This document shows, piece by piece, positions 21,851 to 31,484 of a DNA stretch of 64,000 bases; the stretch's first letter is position 1; the number at the start of each line of letters is the position of its first letter. Both the position numbers and the translations under genes were made by a program. Origin of the DNA: Adiantum capillus-veneris (taxonomy: Eukaryota; Streptophyta; Polypodiopsida; Polypodiales; Pteridaceae); the NCBI GenBank assembly GCA_014529385.2, contig CM043952.1, forward strand, positions 154,393,557 to 154,457,556. Direction: 5' to 3'. The notes below the pieces were generated by a model. It searched no databases. It saw nothing but the letters and a program-made list of their open reading frames with translations, and had not been told where the DNA came from.

Positions 21851-23937
21851 GTGGTAAGACCCTCTTTCCCTTTTTGCATCAAAACAACACCAATTGCTTC
21901 GAAACCTACACTTGGAGTGACATAGTAGGTCTCCTTTGGATCTGGTGGCATTAGGATTGAGAGAGAGCTAAGAATGCCCTTCACTTCCTCAAAACATTTT
22001 GCATGTTCCCTCCCCCATTCAAATGTAGATTGGCTTGCCAACCTATGCAAAGGGGCGATGGCTTCTGCTAGGAGATGGATGAAGAGAGACATGTACCTCA
22101 CTTTGTGGTTGAAGGTCATTAGCTCCTTAGTTGTTGTTGGTGGAGATAATGACAAAAGGGCCTCTACTCTAGAGGGATCCACTTGAATTCCTTGTGAAGA
22201 AACCACATGGCCTAGCAAAACCACCTGAGATTCACCGATATGACACTTCTCTGGGTTGAGTTGTCCCCCAAATTGATGGAGCCTCTTAAGCCCCTCTTCA
22301 ATCTTTTGGCAGTGAAGTGATCTACAACTATAAATACAGAAATCATCCATAAAGACTCTTATAGATTTTCCAAAGAATGGCTGAAATACAATTATTTTGA
22401 ATCTCATGAAGGTGCTAGGAGCATTGGTGAGCCTTAAAGGCATTACTCTGAATGAAAAACATCCCCAAGGTGTAATGAAGGTGGTTTTCGGTTGGTCCTC
22501 TTTTGCTATTCTAATTTGAAAATATCCTGAATACCCATCACACACAGTGTAGCATTCGTGACCTGCTACTTCATTCAAAATTTCATCTTGGAAAGGGAGA
22601 GGGAAGTGGTCCCTCTTTGTCGCAGCGTTGAGGGGTTTGTAATCCACGCAGACCCTCCACTTACCATTCTTCTTGGGAGTGACTACAATAGGTGATACCC
22701 ATTCGGAGTTGGATACTGGATAGATGAAGCCAGCCTTCAAGAGTCGATTCACTTCTTGTAGGAGAGCCTTTTGTTGCACAGATCCTAGTCGCCTTAACTT
22801 TTGAGCCACGGGTTTGGTCCCTAGTTTCAATTCAATTCGATGCTCTATTACATCTACACCTCTTATTTGTGAGTAGTCAGTGATAAACAAATTGGGATAC
22901 CTCCTTAACATATTGATGTAGGACCTCTTCTCCTCACAAGTAAGATCTTTTGCAAGCATCTTCTCAAATCCTTCTTCAAGGTGGTGGCATCTTTCATCCC
23001 CTCGTGTGTGATTGTCTGTTGGCTTTTCTTCTACTGGAACATCTTGAGTGTTGGCGTTGAATACAATTCCCATTACCTCCAAAGAAGACTCCTCTTCACT
23101 AGTTGATGCACTGGTTGATGCTTCCTCATCACTTGAGTAAGGACTCTCCTCCTCGTTCTTTTCATCTGCCGTGGTTTCATAGTTGATATCTAGTTGCTTT
23201 CCTTCTCGCCAATCATACACCACCGGTTGACCCTTCTTAAGAATCAAACGACCACTTTCCCATTTTTGATCTGCATTCACAACAATGAGCCAAGGCCTCC
23301 CTAGGATGATGGGATAGCCCTCCCCCTTAGCTGGCATGACATACATATCCACTCGTGCATCTATGTTACATACAGAGACTTTTACATTTTCAATGATCCC
23401 CAAACACTTCACACTTGAGTTGTTGGCTAGCTTAGCTTGACAATTAGAGGACTTTGTAATTTCAAGCCCTAACCTGTTCATTGATTTTTCCGTGATCACA
23501 CACATTTGAGCTCCACCATCAACATATACATTAGACACCTTTTTACCCCTTATGTAAGCATCCACAATGGGTTCCACATCTTTTTGTACCTTTGAGGCCA
23601 CAACCTTAATGGAAAGATTTGCTTTCTTTTTTGGAATTCTTGTACTTACCAACTTTGGCCATTGCCTTCTTACTTTGGCTGATAGGTGTAGAAGTTGAGG
23701 CCATGAAATGTTTGGCTTTTGGGTTTGTAAATCCTCCAGGATGTTGTAGGGCTCTAGCTCCTTTCCCGATGGGAAGTCGTTGATACCAATTTCCCTTCGC
23801 CTTGATCTTTTCTTCCTGCTACTTTCAGCTTCTTCCATCTTTGACTTCTTCTTCTTGTCCCTTCTGGCCGAATTTGTTCCTTCACTTCTCATGTCTTCAT
23901 CCTTATCATGTGCTCTTGTGCGTTTTTCTGCCGGCAT
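21799..23937 (-). CDS. Ty3/Tat pol: protease, reverse transcriptase, partial RNase H
   Basis: 712 codons from the ATG at 23937. The N-terminus is a charged, Lys/Glu-rich linker. The aspartic protease follows ('VDAYIRGKK', 'VYVDGGAQMCVITE', 'GYPIILGRPWL'), with DGGA where many relatives have DSGA. The RT runs from 'GVDVIEHRIEL' through 'PKKNGKWRVCVDYKPLN', 'DGYSGYFQI' and 'FITPWGCFSFRVMP' to the active site 'FMDDFCIYS'. The RNase H begins ('YYVTPSVGFEAIGVVLMQKGKEG') but is cut off near 21850, where the last codons derive from the neighbouring element. Gag lies upstream in the same frame, separated by one TAG (24085-24087). In 'MPLRLTNAPSTFMRF' the usual 'PFGL' reads 'PLRL', perhaps reducing activity. 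Confidence 0.9.
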   Translation of the reverse strand: MPAEKRTRAHDKDEDMRSEGTNSARRDKKKKSKMEEAESSRKKRSRRREIGINDFPSGKELEPYNILEDLQTQKPNISWPQLLHLSAKVRRQWPKLVSTRIPKKKANLSIKVVASKVQKDVEPIVDAYIRGKKVSNVYVDGGAQMCVITEKSMNRLGLEITKSSNCQAKLANNSSVKCLGIIENVKVSVCNIDARVDMYVMPAKGEGYPIILGRPWLIVVNADQKWESGRLILKKGQPVVYDWREGKQLDINYETTADEKNEEESPYSSDEEASTSASTSEEESSLEVMGIVFNANTQDVPVEEKPTDNHTRGDERCHHLEEGFEKMLAKDLTCEEKRSYINMLRRYPNLFITDYSQIRGVDVIEHRIELKLGTKPVAQKLRRLGSVQQKALLQEVNRLLKAGFIYPVSNSEWVSPIVVTPKKNGKWRVCVDYKPLNAATKRDHFPLPFQDEILNEVAGHECYTVCDGYSGYFQIRIAKEDQPKTTFITPWGCFSFRVMPLRLTNAPSTFMRFKIIVFQPFFGKSIRVFMDDFCIYSCRSLHCQKIEEGLKRLHQFGGQLNPEKCHIGESQVVLLGHVVSSQGIQVDPSRVEALLSLSPPTTTKELMTFNHKVRYMSLFIHLLAEAIAPLHRLASQSTFEWGREHAKCFEEVKGILSSLSILMPPDPKETYYVTPSVGFEAIGVVLMQKGKEGLTTSSMLTIQHPGKSVLMT

Positions 23938-24084
23938 AACATCAAAGTTTAGTGTATGCTCATCTATTACCTCTTCTAGCTTGATGATGTTGACTCCTCT
24001 TTCTTCCTCCTCATGTGGGACGGGAGGTATATTTGCTGGTGGTGGTGGTCGACGAAGGATTTGTGGGTCTTGAGCTTGTTCTTG

Positions 24085-24942
24085 CTACACAGTGAGAGGA
24101 GGCGGTCTGGGGGGATATATGTCTCCCGGAAGTCGCCTTGGATGTGGACAATTGTACATGCCATGGCCCATTTCATTGCAATTCCAACATCGCAACTCTT
24201 GAGCTTGTCTTCGTTGATTGCGATTCCCTTCTCTTGGTTGTCGTTGTTGAGGTAGGCCTTGTACTATATTCAGAGTGAGGTTCTCAAGCTGTTGAGTTAG
24301 CCTTTGTAAAACCTCTTGTTGAGAGTTATCTCCTATTTGTGAAGATAGTGCAAGAGGGGCCCTAATTGGTGCTTCCATGGTTTGTGAAGGCTCCCTCTCA
24401 CTTACTTCATTCAAACCCCTTGCTCTATGTGCTTGGAAGTGTAGTTTTCTAAACTTGATGATGGCTACCTCACGTACTTCTTCGAAGGTGGATGGGAATT
24501 TTAGCTCTACTTTAGCCTTTAAAAGTGGATACAAGCCAACCATGAATCTCTCTTTTTTTAGAAAGTTAGGTGCACCACCATGATTTTCTAATGTAGCCTC
24601 CCACCTACCCCATAGATTGACAAAGGTTGCTTCATAAGAGGGATAGTCTTCAAGTGATACCTGCTTATGTCCAATAAGACATTTCCATAGTCCTTCAGAA
24701 GTATCACCTTGCCCGAACTTGGAGAGGAAGCTTGCTCGCAGTCTCTCCCAATTGGACTTGATTTGGGGTTGCAAGGTCTCATACCATGCTTTAGCTTCTG
24801 CTTTTAGAACCAACGGGAAGGCTCGTAGCTTTACTTCCTCTTCATCTCTCCCGGATATGAGGTGTGCCATCTCCAAGTTGTCAAGAAACTCTTGCGCATC
24901 TTCCCCACTTCTTGCATAGAACGTGGGAAAAGAACTTGACAT
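24085..24942 (-). CDS. Ty3/Tat gag (capsid and zinc knuckle)
   Basis: 285 codons, intact. The capsid region includes 'SGEDAQEFLDNLEMAH', 'AKAWYETLQPQIKSNWERLR', 'FLSKFGQGD' and 'ERFMVGLYPLLKAKVELKF'. Near the C-terminus a single CCHC knuckle, CWNCNEMGHGMYNC, has the C-x2-C-x4-H-x4-C spacing used to bind retroelement RNA. The stop is TAG followed by CAA, and the frame stays open into pol at 23937. This suggests a Gag-Pol product made by stop readthrough, rather than frameshifting. The start is the only ATG upstream of the capsid homology. It forms the virus-like particle core in active relatives. Confidence 0.9.
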   Translation of the reverse strand: MSSSFPTFYARSGEDAQEFLDNLEMAHLISGRDEEEVKLRAFPLVLKAEAKAWYETLQPQIKSNWERLRASFLSKFGQGDTSEGLWKCLIGHKQVSLEDYPSYEATFVNLWGRWEATLENHGGAPNFLKKERFMVGLYPLLKAKVELKFPSTFEEVREVAIIKFRKLHFQAHRARGLNEVSEREPSQTMEAPIRAPLALSSQIGDNSQQEVLQRLTQQLENLTLNIVQGLPQQRQPREGNRNQRRQAQELRCWNCNEMGHGMYNCPHPRRLPGDIYPPRPPPLTV

Positions 24943-25027
24943 TTTTTTTAGACTTTTTGAAATCTCTTTTTTTTAAAGAAACTTTTCTCTTACGGGCCGC
25001 ACAAGATTATTGACACTATAAATCTGA

Positions 25028-25240
25028 TTACATTAAAATGAAGATGTACACATCCATTGTTAATTCGTACTTTATCATAGGTAGAATAAATGGATTAATT
25101 GAATCATTGATTTCATTGAGGCGAGTGGATCCAAATATCCTCCTTATGATAGATTGAAACCTAAACTTAGTTGCAATGATTATATGAATGGATTGCCGAG
25201 CAATAGGCCTAAAAGGTTCATTGTTTTGATCGTGATTCAT
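25028..25240 (-). CDS. small leader ORF X of the Tat element (unknown function)
   Basis: 70 codons starting MNHDQNNEPF, between the primer-binding site and gag. It is related to the neighbouring frame at 25324-25539. Shared features are an R..FG..RL.EI core, 'INPFILPMIKYE' against 'PNPIILPIINYE', and a 'DVYIFIL' or 'DVHVFIL' end. A closer relative occurs in the second Tat locus (49725-49930, minus strand). Conservation at the protein level in separate loci argues for a real coding sequence. I know no function for it. Confidence 0.55.
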   Translation of the reverse strand: MNHDQNNEPFRPIARQSIHIIIATKFRFQSIIRRIFGSTRLNEINDSINPFILPMIKYELTMDVYIFILM

Positions 25241-25323
25241 GTGCTACTCCTCGTTGTTGGTTTGAAGACCTCGTTCCTTCATATGGCCCTTGAGCACCCC
25301 TTCACCACTCCTTGTTCCCGCCT

Positions 25324-25539
25324 TTAAAACAAAATGAAAACGTGAACATCAAAAGAAGTTTCATAATTGATGATTGGAAGTATAATTGGATTTGGTGATG
25401 CCAATATTTCTCTAAGTCTTTCTGTACCAAACATAAAAACAATGCGTTGCTGGAAAAATACTTTTCTATCTATGTGAACATTTACTCTAATGTGTTGTGC
25501 AAAATGAAATGGATAGATGGGAACTCCATTGTTCATCAC
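25324..25539 (-). CDS. small leader ORF Y of the Tat element (unknown function)
   Basis: 71 codons starting MMNNGVPIYPFHF, directly downstream of the primer-binding site. It is paralogous to frame X at 25028-25240. Its core 'FFQQRIVFMFG' and 'SPNPIILPII' has a counterpart in the second locus ('FQQRMVFLFG' and 'SPNPVILLTII', minus strand near 49490-49690). It probably arose by tandem duplication of X or the reverse. Function unknown. Confidence 0.55.
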   Translation of the reverse strand: MMNNGVPIYPFHFAQHIRVNVHIDRKVFFQQRIVFMFGTERLREILASPNPIILPIINYETSFDVHVFILF

Positions 25540-25571
25540 TAAAGAATTTGAAGGTAACTTGGAAATATGTT

Positions 25572-25589
25572 CCTCAGTGGGGGCACCAC
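25572..25589 (-). promoter_or_regulatory. primer-binding site of the nested Tat element
   Basis: The minus strand reads 'gtggtgcccccactgagg', identical in core to the site at 21664-21680. It marks the 3' edge of the minus-strand 5' LTR, which begins at 25594. Confidence 0.8.
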
Positions 25590-25593
25590 TTTA

Positions 25594-27550
25594 TGAGGGC
25601 GAGCTTTTTGAAATGGGGCCTCTAAACCCAAACCAATGGGCCTACCCTCACAAAATGTTCGTAAAGAGGTACGCACACTACTTGGGGCACCACCTTCTTT
25701 TGGGAGTGGAGAAGGAAACCAATCAAAATAACACTTGCACTCACCCACTCAAGCAACACACTTTGAAAACCCCCTTACTCTATATACACTTTGGACACTT
25801 GAACACCATCAACGATTATGCAACCCAATGCCGTGCATCAAAATGAAATATGCAATTTGTGGAATAGCATTCACCTTCTCCCCATAAGAATACCCATAAT
25901 ACATCCAAACTCTTCCTCTCTCAAGCACTCATCAAAAAATCATGCGCACAAGACTTGCCTCTCAAACACACAAGAGAATCACTTACATCAAACCAACACA
26001 CTTTGCATAGAGAGCTCATCTCCATCTATGCAATGCCGTGACACAAATAAAATCACCATGAGAGGTAGCCACATGCATATGTAATGAAGCAAAAGAGAGT
26101 TGGAGTGAGAAATTTCTTTAGACCAATTGAATAAGTGTGGAGAAACATACCAATGGTAAATTGAGAATAGAACACTTACTTGATTTCTCGCACACCTTTT
26201 AAGGGGAGGACAGACGCTGGCTAACCATCACGAATTGAGACACTTGAAAGTTTTGAAGATGATTTCATGATCATTAACATAACCATGAGAGAGATCATGA
26301 TGTATTTACAAGTTATTGAGGTGCTACAAATGATTTATTGGGTTGATTGAGTAAGAGATTGTAGAATGGAAAGAGTGGAGGATAGAGTTGCACTTCCTCC
26401 AAAGAGGAGGGTTAGGAGGGAGGATGTGCAAGAGGGAGAGTTGGGGTTTTCTCTACTATTGATCAAGAAACAACATGAAGTTGAAAATATAGGTGTGTGT
26501 CCTTGAGTCTCTCCAAGGGGGACTATTTATAGTTGTGTAGGAGTGGGATTATGCTACACTTAATTAGAGTAAGTGATTAGACCTAATTAAGTGTCCTTTG
26601 ACCACTCATTGAATATTGGATATAAAAGGGACTATTTATTCACCAAAAATATCATTTTAGACCGTGAAGGCTCCATAGGGGTGCATAATGTAGGTGGGCC
26701 CCACCATGAGGCCCTACGGGTGGCTCCTGAGGGGTATCTCAACTTGTCTGTCTTGGCATTTAGAAAGCATCTTTAGGTTGGTCCCATCACATGCAAGTGA
26801 CCTTGAACACTCATTTCTCTTCTAGAAGATGAGTAGGGAAAAAATAAGATCTCACCCTCTTGATTTACTTGATTTACAGTTCCCTTTTGCTGCGAATCTA
26901 ACAGATTTACACTATTTTGACCATAACGTTTTACCTGTAGCTCGGAATGACATGCTTCAAAAGGCAAAATTGACCTTCTCAACATGTTTGATATGAATTT
27001 GGACTATTCTTCACGCCCATGCACCAAGGAATTCGGTTTGGAAGGTCCACACTAGGCTAGGGAACCTTTTGCTTCCAAGTCTTTTTGTATGGGCCCTTTG
27101 CTTGTATGCATCCAAGGGGAATCATGCTTTTTCAAAAGTCTATGATGCTTAAACAAATAGAGGAGGGCCCAATATTATTTGCTTGTGAAAAGAATATACA
27201 ATTGGAGTCTTTTTGAAAGGAGAGAAACTATATGTATATTCTTAAGAGATATTGGGCCACCTATGTAGGGGGCATAGAAGACTTGTAGAGAGGGACCATA
27301 ATCTTTGGTAAAGACAAGTGGAGAGTTGATTTCCATGGGAATTTATCTATATGGGGTGAAAGATGGATATATTATTTTTCTACTACTAATTCACAAGAGG
27401 TAAGAAAGTTTGGGGGTATATAGTTGGTTATTGTATGCTTATTCTATTTACAAAGCAAAAAAGAAAAGGGTGGTAATATAAATATATGACTAAGGTTACA
27501 TTTTTGGGAAGAGTATAATGTATGTGTCGCCACAAAGGTTAAACGAAGAG
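25594..27550 (-). repeat. 5' LTR of the nested Tat element (outer boundary uncertain)
   Basis: The minus-strand LTR ends 'cgccctca' just before the primer site. It contains a TATA box on the minus strand (ctataaatagt, 26522-26532) followed by a pyrimidine-rich leader. The outer end is not clear. The host element's gag resumes near 27560-27660, giving an LTR of about 1.9-2.0 kb, in line with the 1,981-bp LTR at 19681. It shares no obvious long identity with that LTR. Confidence 0.6.
26522..26532 (-). promoter_or_regulatory. TATA box of the nested element's LTR
   Basis: The minus strand reads 'ctataaatagt', followed by a CT-rich segment typical of the R-U5 part of plant LTRs. Confidence 0.55.
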
Positions 27551-27559
27551 GGGGAATTT

Positions 27560-28162
27560 ACGCTAGATAACTTAATAGCGTAGAAAAATATATACACATA
27601 TGAGGAAGAGGACGTTGAGTAGGCTGACAAATGTTGCAAAAAGATGGTTACCATTTTATGCCACTCACTACAAGCCAGGAATATCGATGAAGAGGAAGCC
27701 GTTAGGACCCGACCACCTCTAGCACCACCTACAACAGCCACCCAGAGGATTCAACCACAAGAACCAATTGAAGATCAGCAAGACCTGCTCAATCGAATCA
27801 CCAATCAACTTGAGAATCTCTCAGTGCATTTGATACAATAAGGGTATGCACACAATCGCAACCAAGAGCAAGGAAGAGGACAACGAAGGCAAAACCAAGA
27901 ATACCACTGCTACAATTGTGGGGAGGATGGTCATGGCATGTACTACTGTCCACACCCAAGGAGGCAGAATTTCAACAGAGGAGCCAGGCAAAACCAGGTT
28001 TCACCACCGAGAGCAAGACCACCACCATCGAGGGCACCACAACAAGCACCACCCATGCAAATCCTACAACCACCCATTCAACCACAACCACCACCACCAC
28101 CACAACATCTCATTCCACCCTTACCCCCACCACTAGTTGGCAGTAAGCATCATCAGTCTTGA
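27560..28162 (+). pseudogene. gag C-terminal part of the young element
   Basis: The frame is gag-like from about 27560 ('EEED', then 'KCCKKMVTILCHSLQARNIDEEE') through 'LLNRITNQLENLSVHLIQ'. A TAA at 27839-27841 interrupts it, and the same frame continues with 'GYAHNRNQEQGRGQRRQ' and the CCHC knuckle CYNCGEDGHGMYYC. A Pro/His-rich tail ends at 28162. An upstream TAG near 27620 and the missing N-terminus show it is not functional as it stands. The closest relative in the window is the reverse gag at 24085-24942. The pol frame overlaps its last 26 bases in the +1 frame. Confidence 0.8.
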
Positions 28163-30026
28163 AGGTAAAGGAAAGAAGAAAGTGGAGGAGGATATCAAGG
28201 GAGTAGAAAAAGGTAAGACCAAGTTTAAAGGAGTAGATGCCATAGGGGTAAAACGTGCTAGGCAAGGTGAATCTTCCCAAAAGGAAGAAAAGATGAAGAC
28301 TAAAGGGGAATCTAGCAAAAAGCCGTCTAAGTCACGATGTAAAATTGACATTGTAGATTTCTCTTTGGGTGAATGTTCTAAACCATATGATTTGGTTCAA
28401 GATGTTTCTATGCAGGGCCCAAAAATCACCTGGCCCCAATTACTCCACCTAGCACCTAGGGTGAGGAGACAATGGACAAAGATGGTTAGCACGAGACGAC
28501 CAAAGCCAAAGATAGCTGGGGCTATCTCTGGGAGGAATCTAGATGACATACTACCAGTGATGGATGCTTACATCAAAGGGCAACACATCTCCAATATCTA
28601 CATCGATGGTGGCGCACAAATATGCGTCATGAGTGAAAAAATGATGCACCGTTTGGGTTTAGAGGTGAGTTGGCCGGCACCATGCCGAGCCAAAATGGCA
28701 AATAATTTAAAAGTTCAATGTGTTGGTGTCATAAATGCAGTTAGGATAAAGGCATTCAACACCGAGGTAGATGTGGACATCTTTGTCATGCCACACAAAG
28801 GGGAGGGCTACCCTATCATTCTAGGGAGGCCTTGGCTTATGGCTATGAGAGCTAAGCAGGACTGGGACACCGACATAATCCAGATGAAGGATGCAAAAGG
28901 GAGGCCATTACTTTACGACATGAAGACAGGTCGGCAATGCGACATGGATCTAGAAACCTCTATGGATGAGTTTTCTAGTGGTGACTCTTCAACCACTTTA
29001 GAGGAGGAGTCAACAGGGAGTGAAGAAAGTGATAGCTCCATTGAGGTAATGGGCCTCACATTCAACCACAACAAGGTGGACCCTTCAAATTTGCAACCAC
29101 AGGTGAAAGTGGTGAAGACACTTCAACTACCCCTATGGCACGAGATTGGTGGAAGAAGACCAAAAGTTATATTGACGACCACTTGGCAAGTCCTTTCTAG
29201 AGAAAGACTCATGCAGAGAAATGCAATTGAGGTCTACTGGCACTTTAGGTTTTCCTTTCTAATTGTGAACATTGTGTGTAACATTAATTTAGGAAGCTCT
29301 TTAAGTTGGGTTGCGACAAGAGTGGAAGGATTGACATCAACAACCAGTGGAATCAATCTAGGACACACCCATCAAGGAAGAATGGTTTTGCATACTAGTG
29401 GTAACATGGAGTCATTTTTCAAAATGTGGTTTGCAGTTTATCTTTTGTACATGGTGGGCTCTCTTGTGAAACAGGCATCAACCATGCAATCTATCCATGT
29501 GGGCAACAGGTGTCTATCAATTTGGCATCAAGAAGGACAACAAGCAAGATATGAGGATTATGGCTTCTTACTCCCTTTAGGCTATGTGTCTGGACGAGGA
29601 AGCCATGCATGGTGCCGCTTTGGAATACTTTCAAGGATTGATCAAGTTCTTTCCATACCTTCTATCATTTATGCAAGAGTTAATTCCTCTGCAGCTTGTG
29701 GACTCAAGAATCATTATAAGTGTGATCTTATGAAGAAGGCATTATTGCACACAATGGATTTATGCTTAGTGTGGGACCCAGGTGGACACCGAAAAGAACT
29801 TTGGGGAGCCTCATGCTTCCAAGGGATCCATTATTCCCTACAAGGATCTACCAGCCACCAAGGAGAAATCCTACTCTATTTCAACATGCTCAAGTACAGA
29901 GCTAGAGGCATGAATACCTCTAGCATTAGGGGAGGGCTAATGACGCAAGTTTTTCCATGCATGGGAACCCCCGATATATTTTTTTCCTTTTACCAAAATA
30001 TTTCCTATTATATAAGTTACTTTTGA
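28137..30026 (+). CDS. protease frame of the young element with an RT-less C-terminal extension
   Basis: 629 codons with no ATG at the left edge; the frame opens after a TAG at 28134. A Lys-rich linker leads to a conserved block ('ITWPQLLHLAPRVRRQW') and an aspartic protease ('VMDAYIKGQ', 'IYIDGGAQICVMSE', 'GYPIILGRPWLM'). After 'SSIEVMGLTF' (near 29060), where relatives continue into RT, the similarity stops. About 300 further codons of unknown sequence run through the polypurine tract into the 3' LTR. The RT-RNase H-integrase block was therefore deleted or replaced, as in non-autonomous LTR elements. The long open tail may be chance or a novel product. Expression would need a +1 shift from gag. 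Confidence 0.7.
   Translation: MAVSIISLEGKGKKKVEEDIKGVEKGKTKFKGVDAIGVKRARQGESSQKEEKMKTKGESSKKPSKSRCKIDIVDFSLGECSKPYDLVQDVSMQGPKITWPQLLHLAPRVRRQWTKMVSTRRPKPKIAGAISGRNLDDILPVMDAYIKGQHISNIYIDGGAQICVMSEKMMHRLGLEVSWPAPCRAKMANNLKVQCVGVINAVRIKAFNTEVDVDIFVMPHKGEGYPIILGRPWLMAMRAKQDWDTDIIQMKDAKGRPLLYDMKTGRQCDMDLETSMDEFSSGDSSTTLEEESTGSEESDSSIEVMGLTFNHNKVDPSNLQPQVKVVKTLQLPLWHEIGGRRPKVILTTTWQVLSRERLMQRNAIEVYWHFRFSFLIVNIVCNINLGSSLSWVATRVEGLTSTTSGINLGHTHQGRMVLHTSGNMESFFKMWFAVYLLYMVGSLVKQASTMQSIHVGNRCLSIWHQEGQQARYEDYGFLLPLGYVSGRGSHAWCRFGILSRIDQVLSIPSIIYARVNSSAACGLKNHYKCDLMKKALLHTMDLCLVWDPGGHRKELWGASCFQGIHYSLQGSTSHQGEILLYFNMLKYRARGMNTSSIRGGLMTQVFPCMGTPDIFFSFYQNISYYISYF
29921..29940 (+). promoter_or_regulatory. 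polypurine tract of the young element
   Basis: 'gcattaggggagggctaa' lies directly before the 3' LTR start (TGACGCAAG at 29941). Confidence 0.75.
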
Positions 30027-31484
30027 TTTTTTCTTCCTTTTTCACAAAAGTTTTAGCCTTTATTAAATAAATAAGACTTATGCTAATCAATCACGATGTA
30101 GCATAAATAAGTAAGCTTTCTTTGTTGATATCTCTTTTGACCTTAAATATTAAATATATATATTCTAAATTACATTATATATTTTAGTATTTTCTAATAT
30201 ATTTTTCATGTATGTACATTATTCCACCCTACCAAATATTTTATTTACTAGTTTTCATTTTCAAACCTCAACCCCACTTTCAAATTTCAATAATACCTCC
30301 ATCTAGATGATTGCCACTCTTTTCAAAACTCTAGGTTATGTTTTCATACACATGAAGGAGCTTACACTTGAAGGCAAGAGAGAAGTCCACTCAAAGGGGA
30401 CCACCAAAAGACTTTTGCAGCCACAAATAATACATTATTTGGCTGAATTTTTTAAGTAAAGAAGAACCCCGAATCTGAAGGAGCGTTCAACATGAAAGAT
30501 GTAGCTCGTGATCTCAACTTTTAGCTCAATTTTTTTTTCCAGAATTTTTGGAGTTATGAACATGGAGATATGATTTTTGTAGTGGAGCCCAGTTTTCTCG
30601 TGTAATGGTGACACAGGCCATCCCCAATTTTCTTCCCTCTAGAATGGCTATGGTTCTACAAGTCTTCAAGCATGATTACAAGAGACAAGGCTCTTTTAAT
30701 GAGGTCTTGGCAAGTCTAGAGTGATTCTATCACCATTTTTGGAGGATCCATCCTCATCAACAACTATCCACCTTTGACAATCTCTCTTGTAAATTTCTTA
30801 CCTCTCTCTTCTCTCCCTAATAAGCTTATGTCTAGCCAAAGCTAGACTATTGTAAATATCTCCTATCCTCTACATCTTACCCACATTCTCTCATCTGCTC
30901 TCTCTATTGACTATGGTATTTTAAATAATGAGGAGACAAGATGGGAGCCACAGTCACATGCACCCCATTTTCCTAGTCACCAAAGTGGGACACTCACCTC
31001 AAATAGAAATATTGCTTAATCCTCCCCTCCTTTCCTATATAAGGAGGCCATGAGAGCTCACTTAAAAACACACCCACACACATACACACATAAAAACACA
31101 CACACACACACACACACACACCTATCCATACACACTCTTGTGCTACATGCTTGTAGCATGAACCCTAATCACATAATCACAACACCATCATCATCACCAT
31201 CACCATGCACAAAAGATGAGCACCACACCTCCACACCACTTGTAATTAAGGGCTGAAGGCACAATTTCAAGAAGAAGAAGGGTGGACACACTCATGATAT
31301 TCCTCGCCATCAACTCCCATCTCTCCATTATGCCTCCTACGATCTTGTCCCCTTCTCATTTTCCTGCCATACGCTACCTATTGTATTCATCTTTTGCAAG
31401 CAATCAACACACTCCATCTTGGTGCCATACTTTGTGTCGCTTTGGATACATCTCATTGTGAGTATGGTATATGCTTGTTCCTTG
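29941..31484 (+). repeat. 3' LTR of the young element, truncated
   Basis: Colinear with 19681-21232 at a constant offset of 10,260 up to the CA microsatellite. It then stops after 'ttgttccttg', where unrelated sequence (dispersed repeat B) begins. About the last 430 bp of the LTR are missing. Confidence 0.9.

Larger units (their letters stand above)
21850..27550 (-). mobile_element. nested reverse-strand Tat-type Ty3 element, 3' half missing
   Basis: On the minus strand, in order: LTR (about 27550 to 25594), primer-binding site, two related small frames, gag, then protease-RT-partial RNase H ending at the breakpoint near 21850. Integrase and the 3' LTR are absent. The long frames carry no frameshift, so the insertion is young. 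A single deletion that removed its 3' half together with the host element's gag N-terminus would explain both breaks. Confidence 0.75.
19681..31484 (+). mobile_element. young non-autonomous Ty3-type LTR retrotransposon, interrupted by a nested relative
   Basis: The 5' LTR (19681-21661), primer-binding site (21664-21680) and a short leader (to about 21850) lie on the left. A gag remainder, protease, polypurine tract and truncated 3' LTR (29941-31484) lie on the right. Both LTRs are in the same orientation and align without gaps over the first 1.1 kb, with about 17 substitutions counted by eye. The internal plus-strand part lacks RT, RNase H and integrase, so movement would need helper proteins. 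Between 21.85 and about 27.55 kb lies a reverse-strand Tat-type element. The right end is cut inside the LTR, so no target duplication can be checked. Confidence 0.75.

Noticed and set aside
27916-28146. Thr/His-rich frames overlapping the gag tail
   Set aside because: Other frames of the CCA/CAC-rich gag tail; the zinc-knuckle frame is the real one.
31050-31256. His/Thr-rich frame in the 3' LTR
   Set aside because: Translation of the CA microsatellite.
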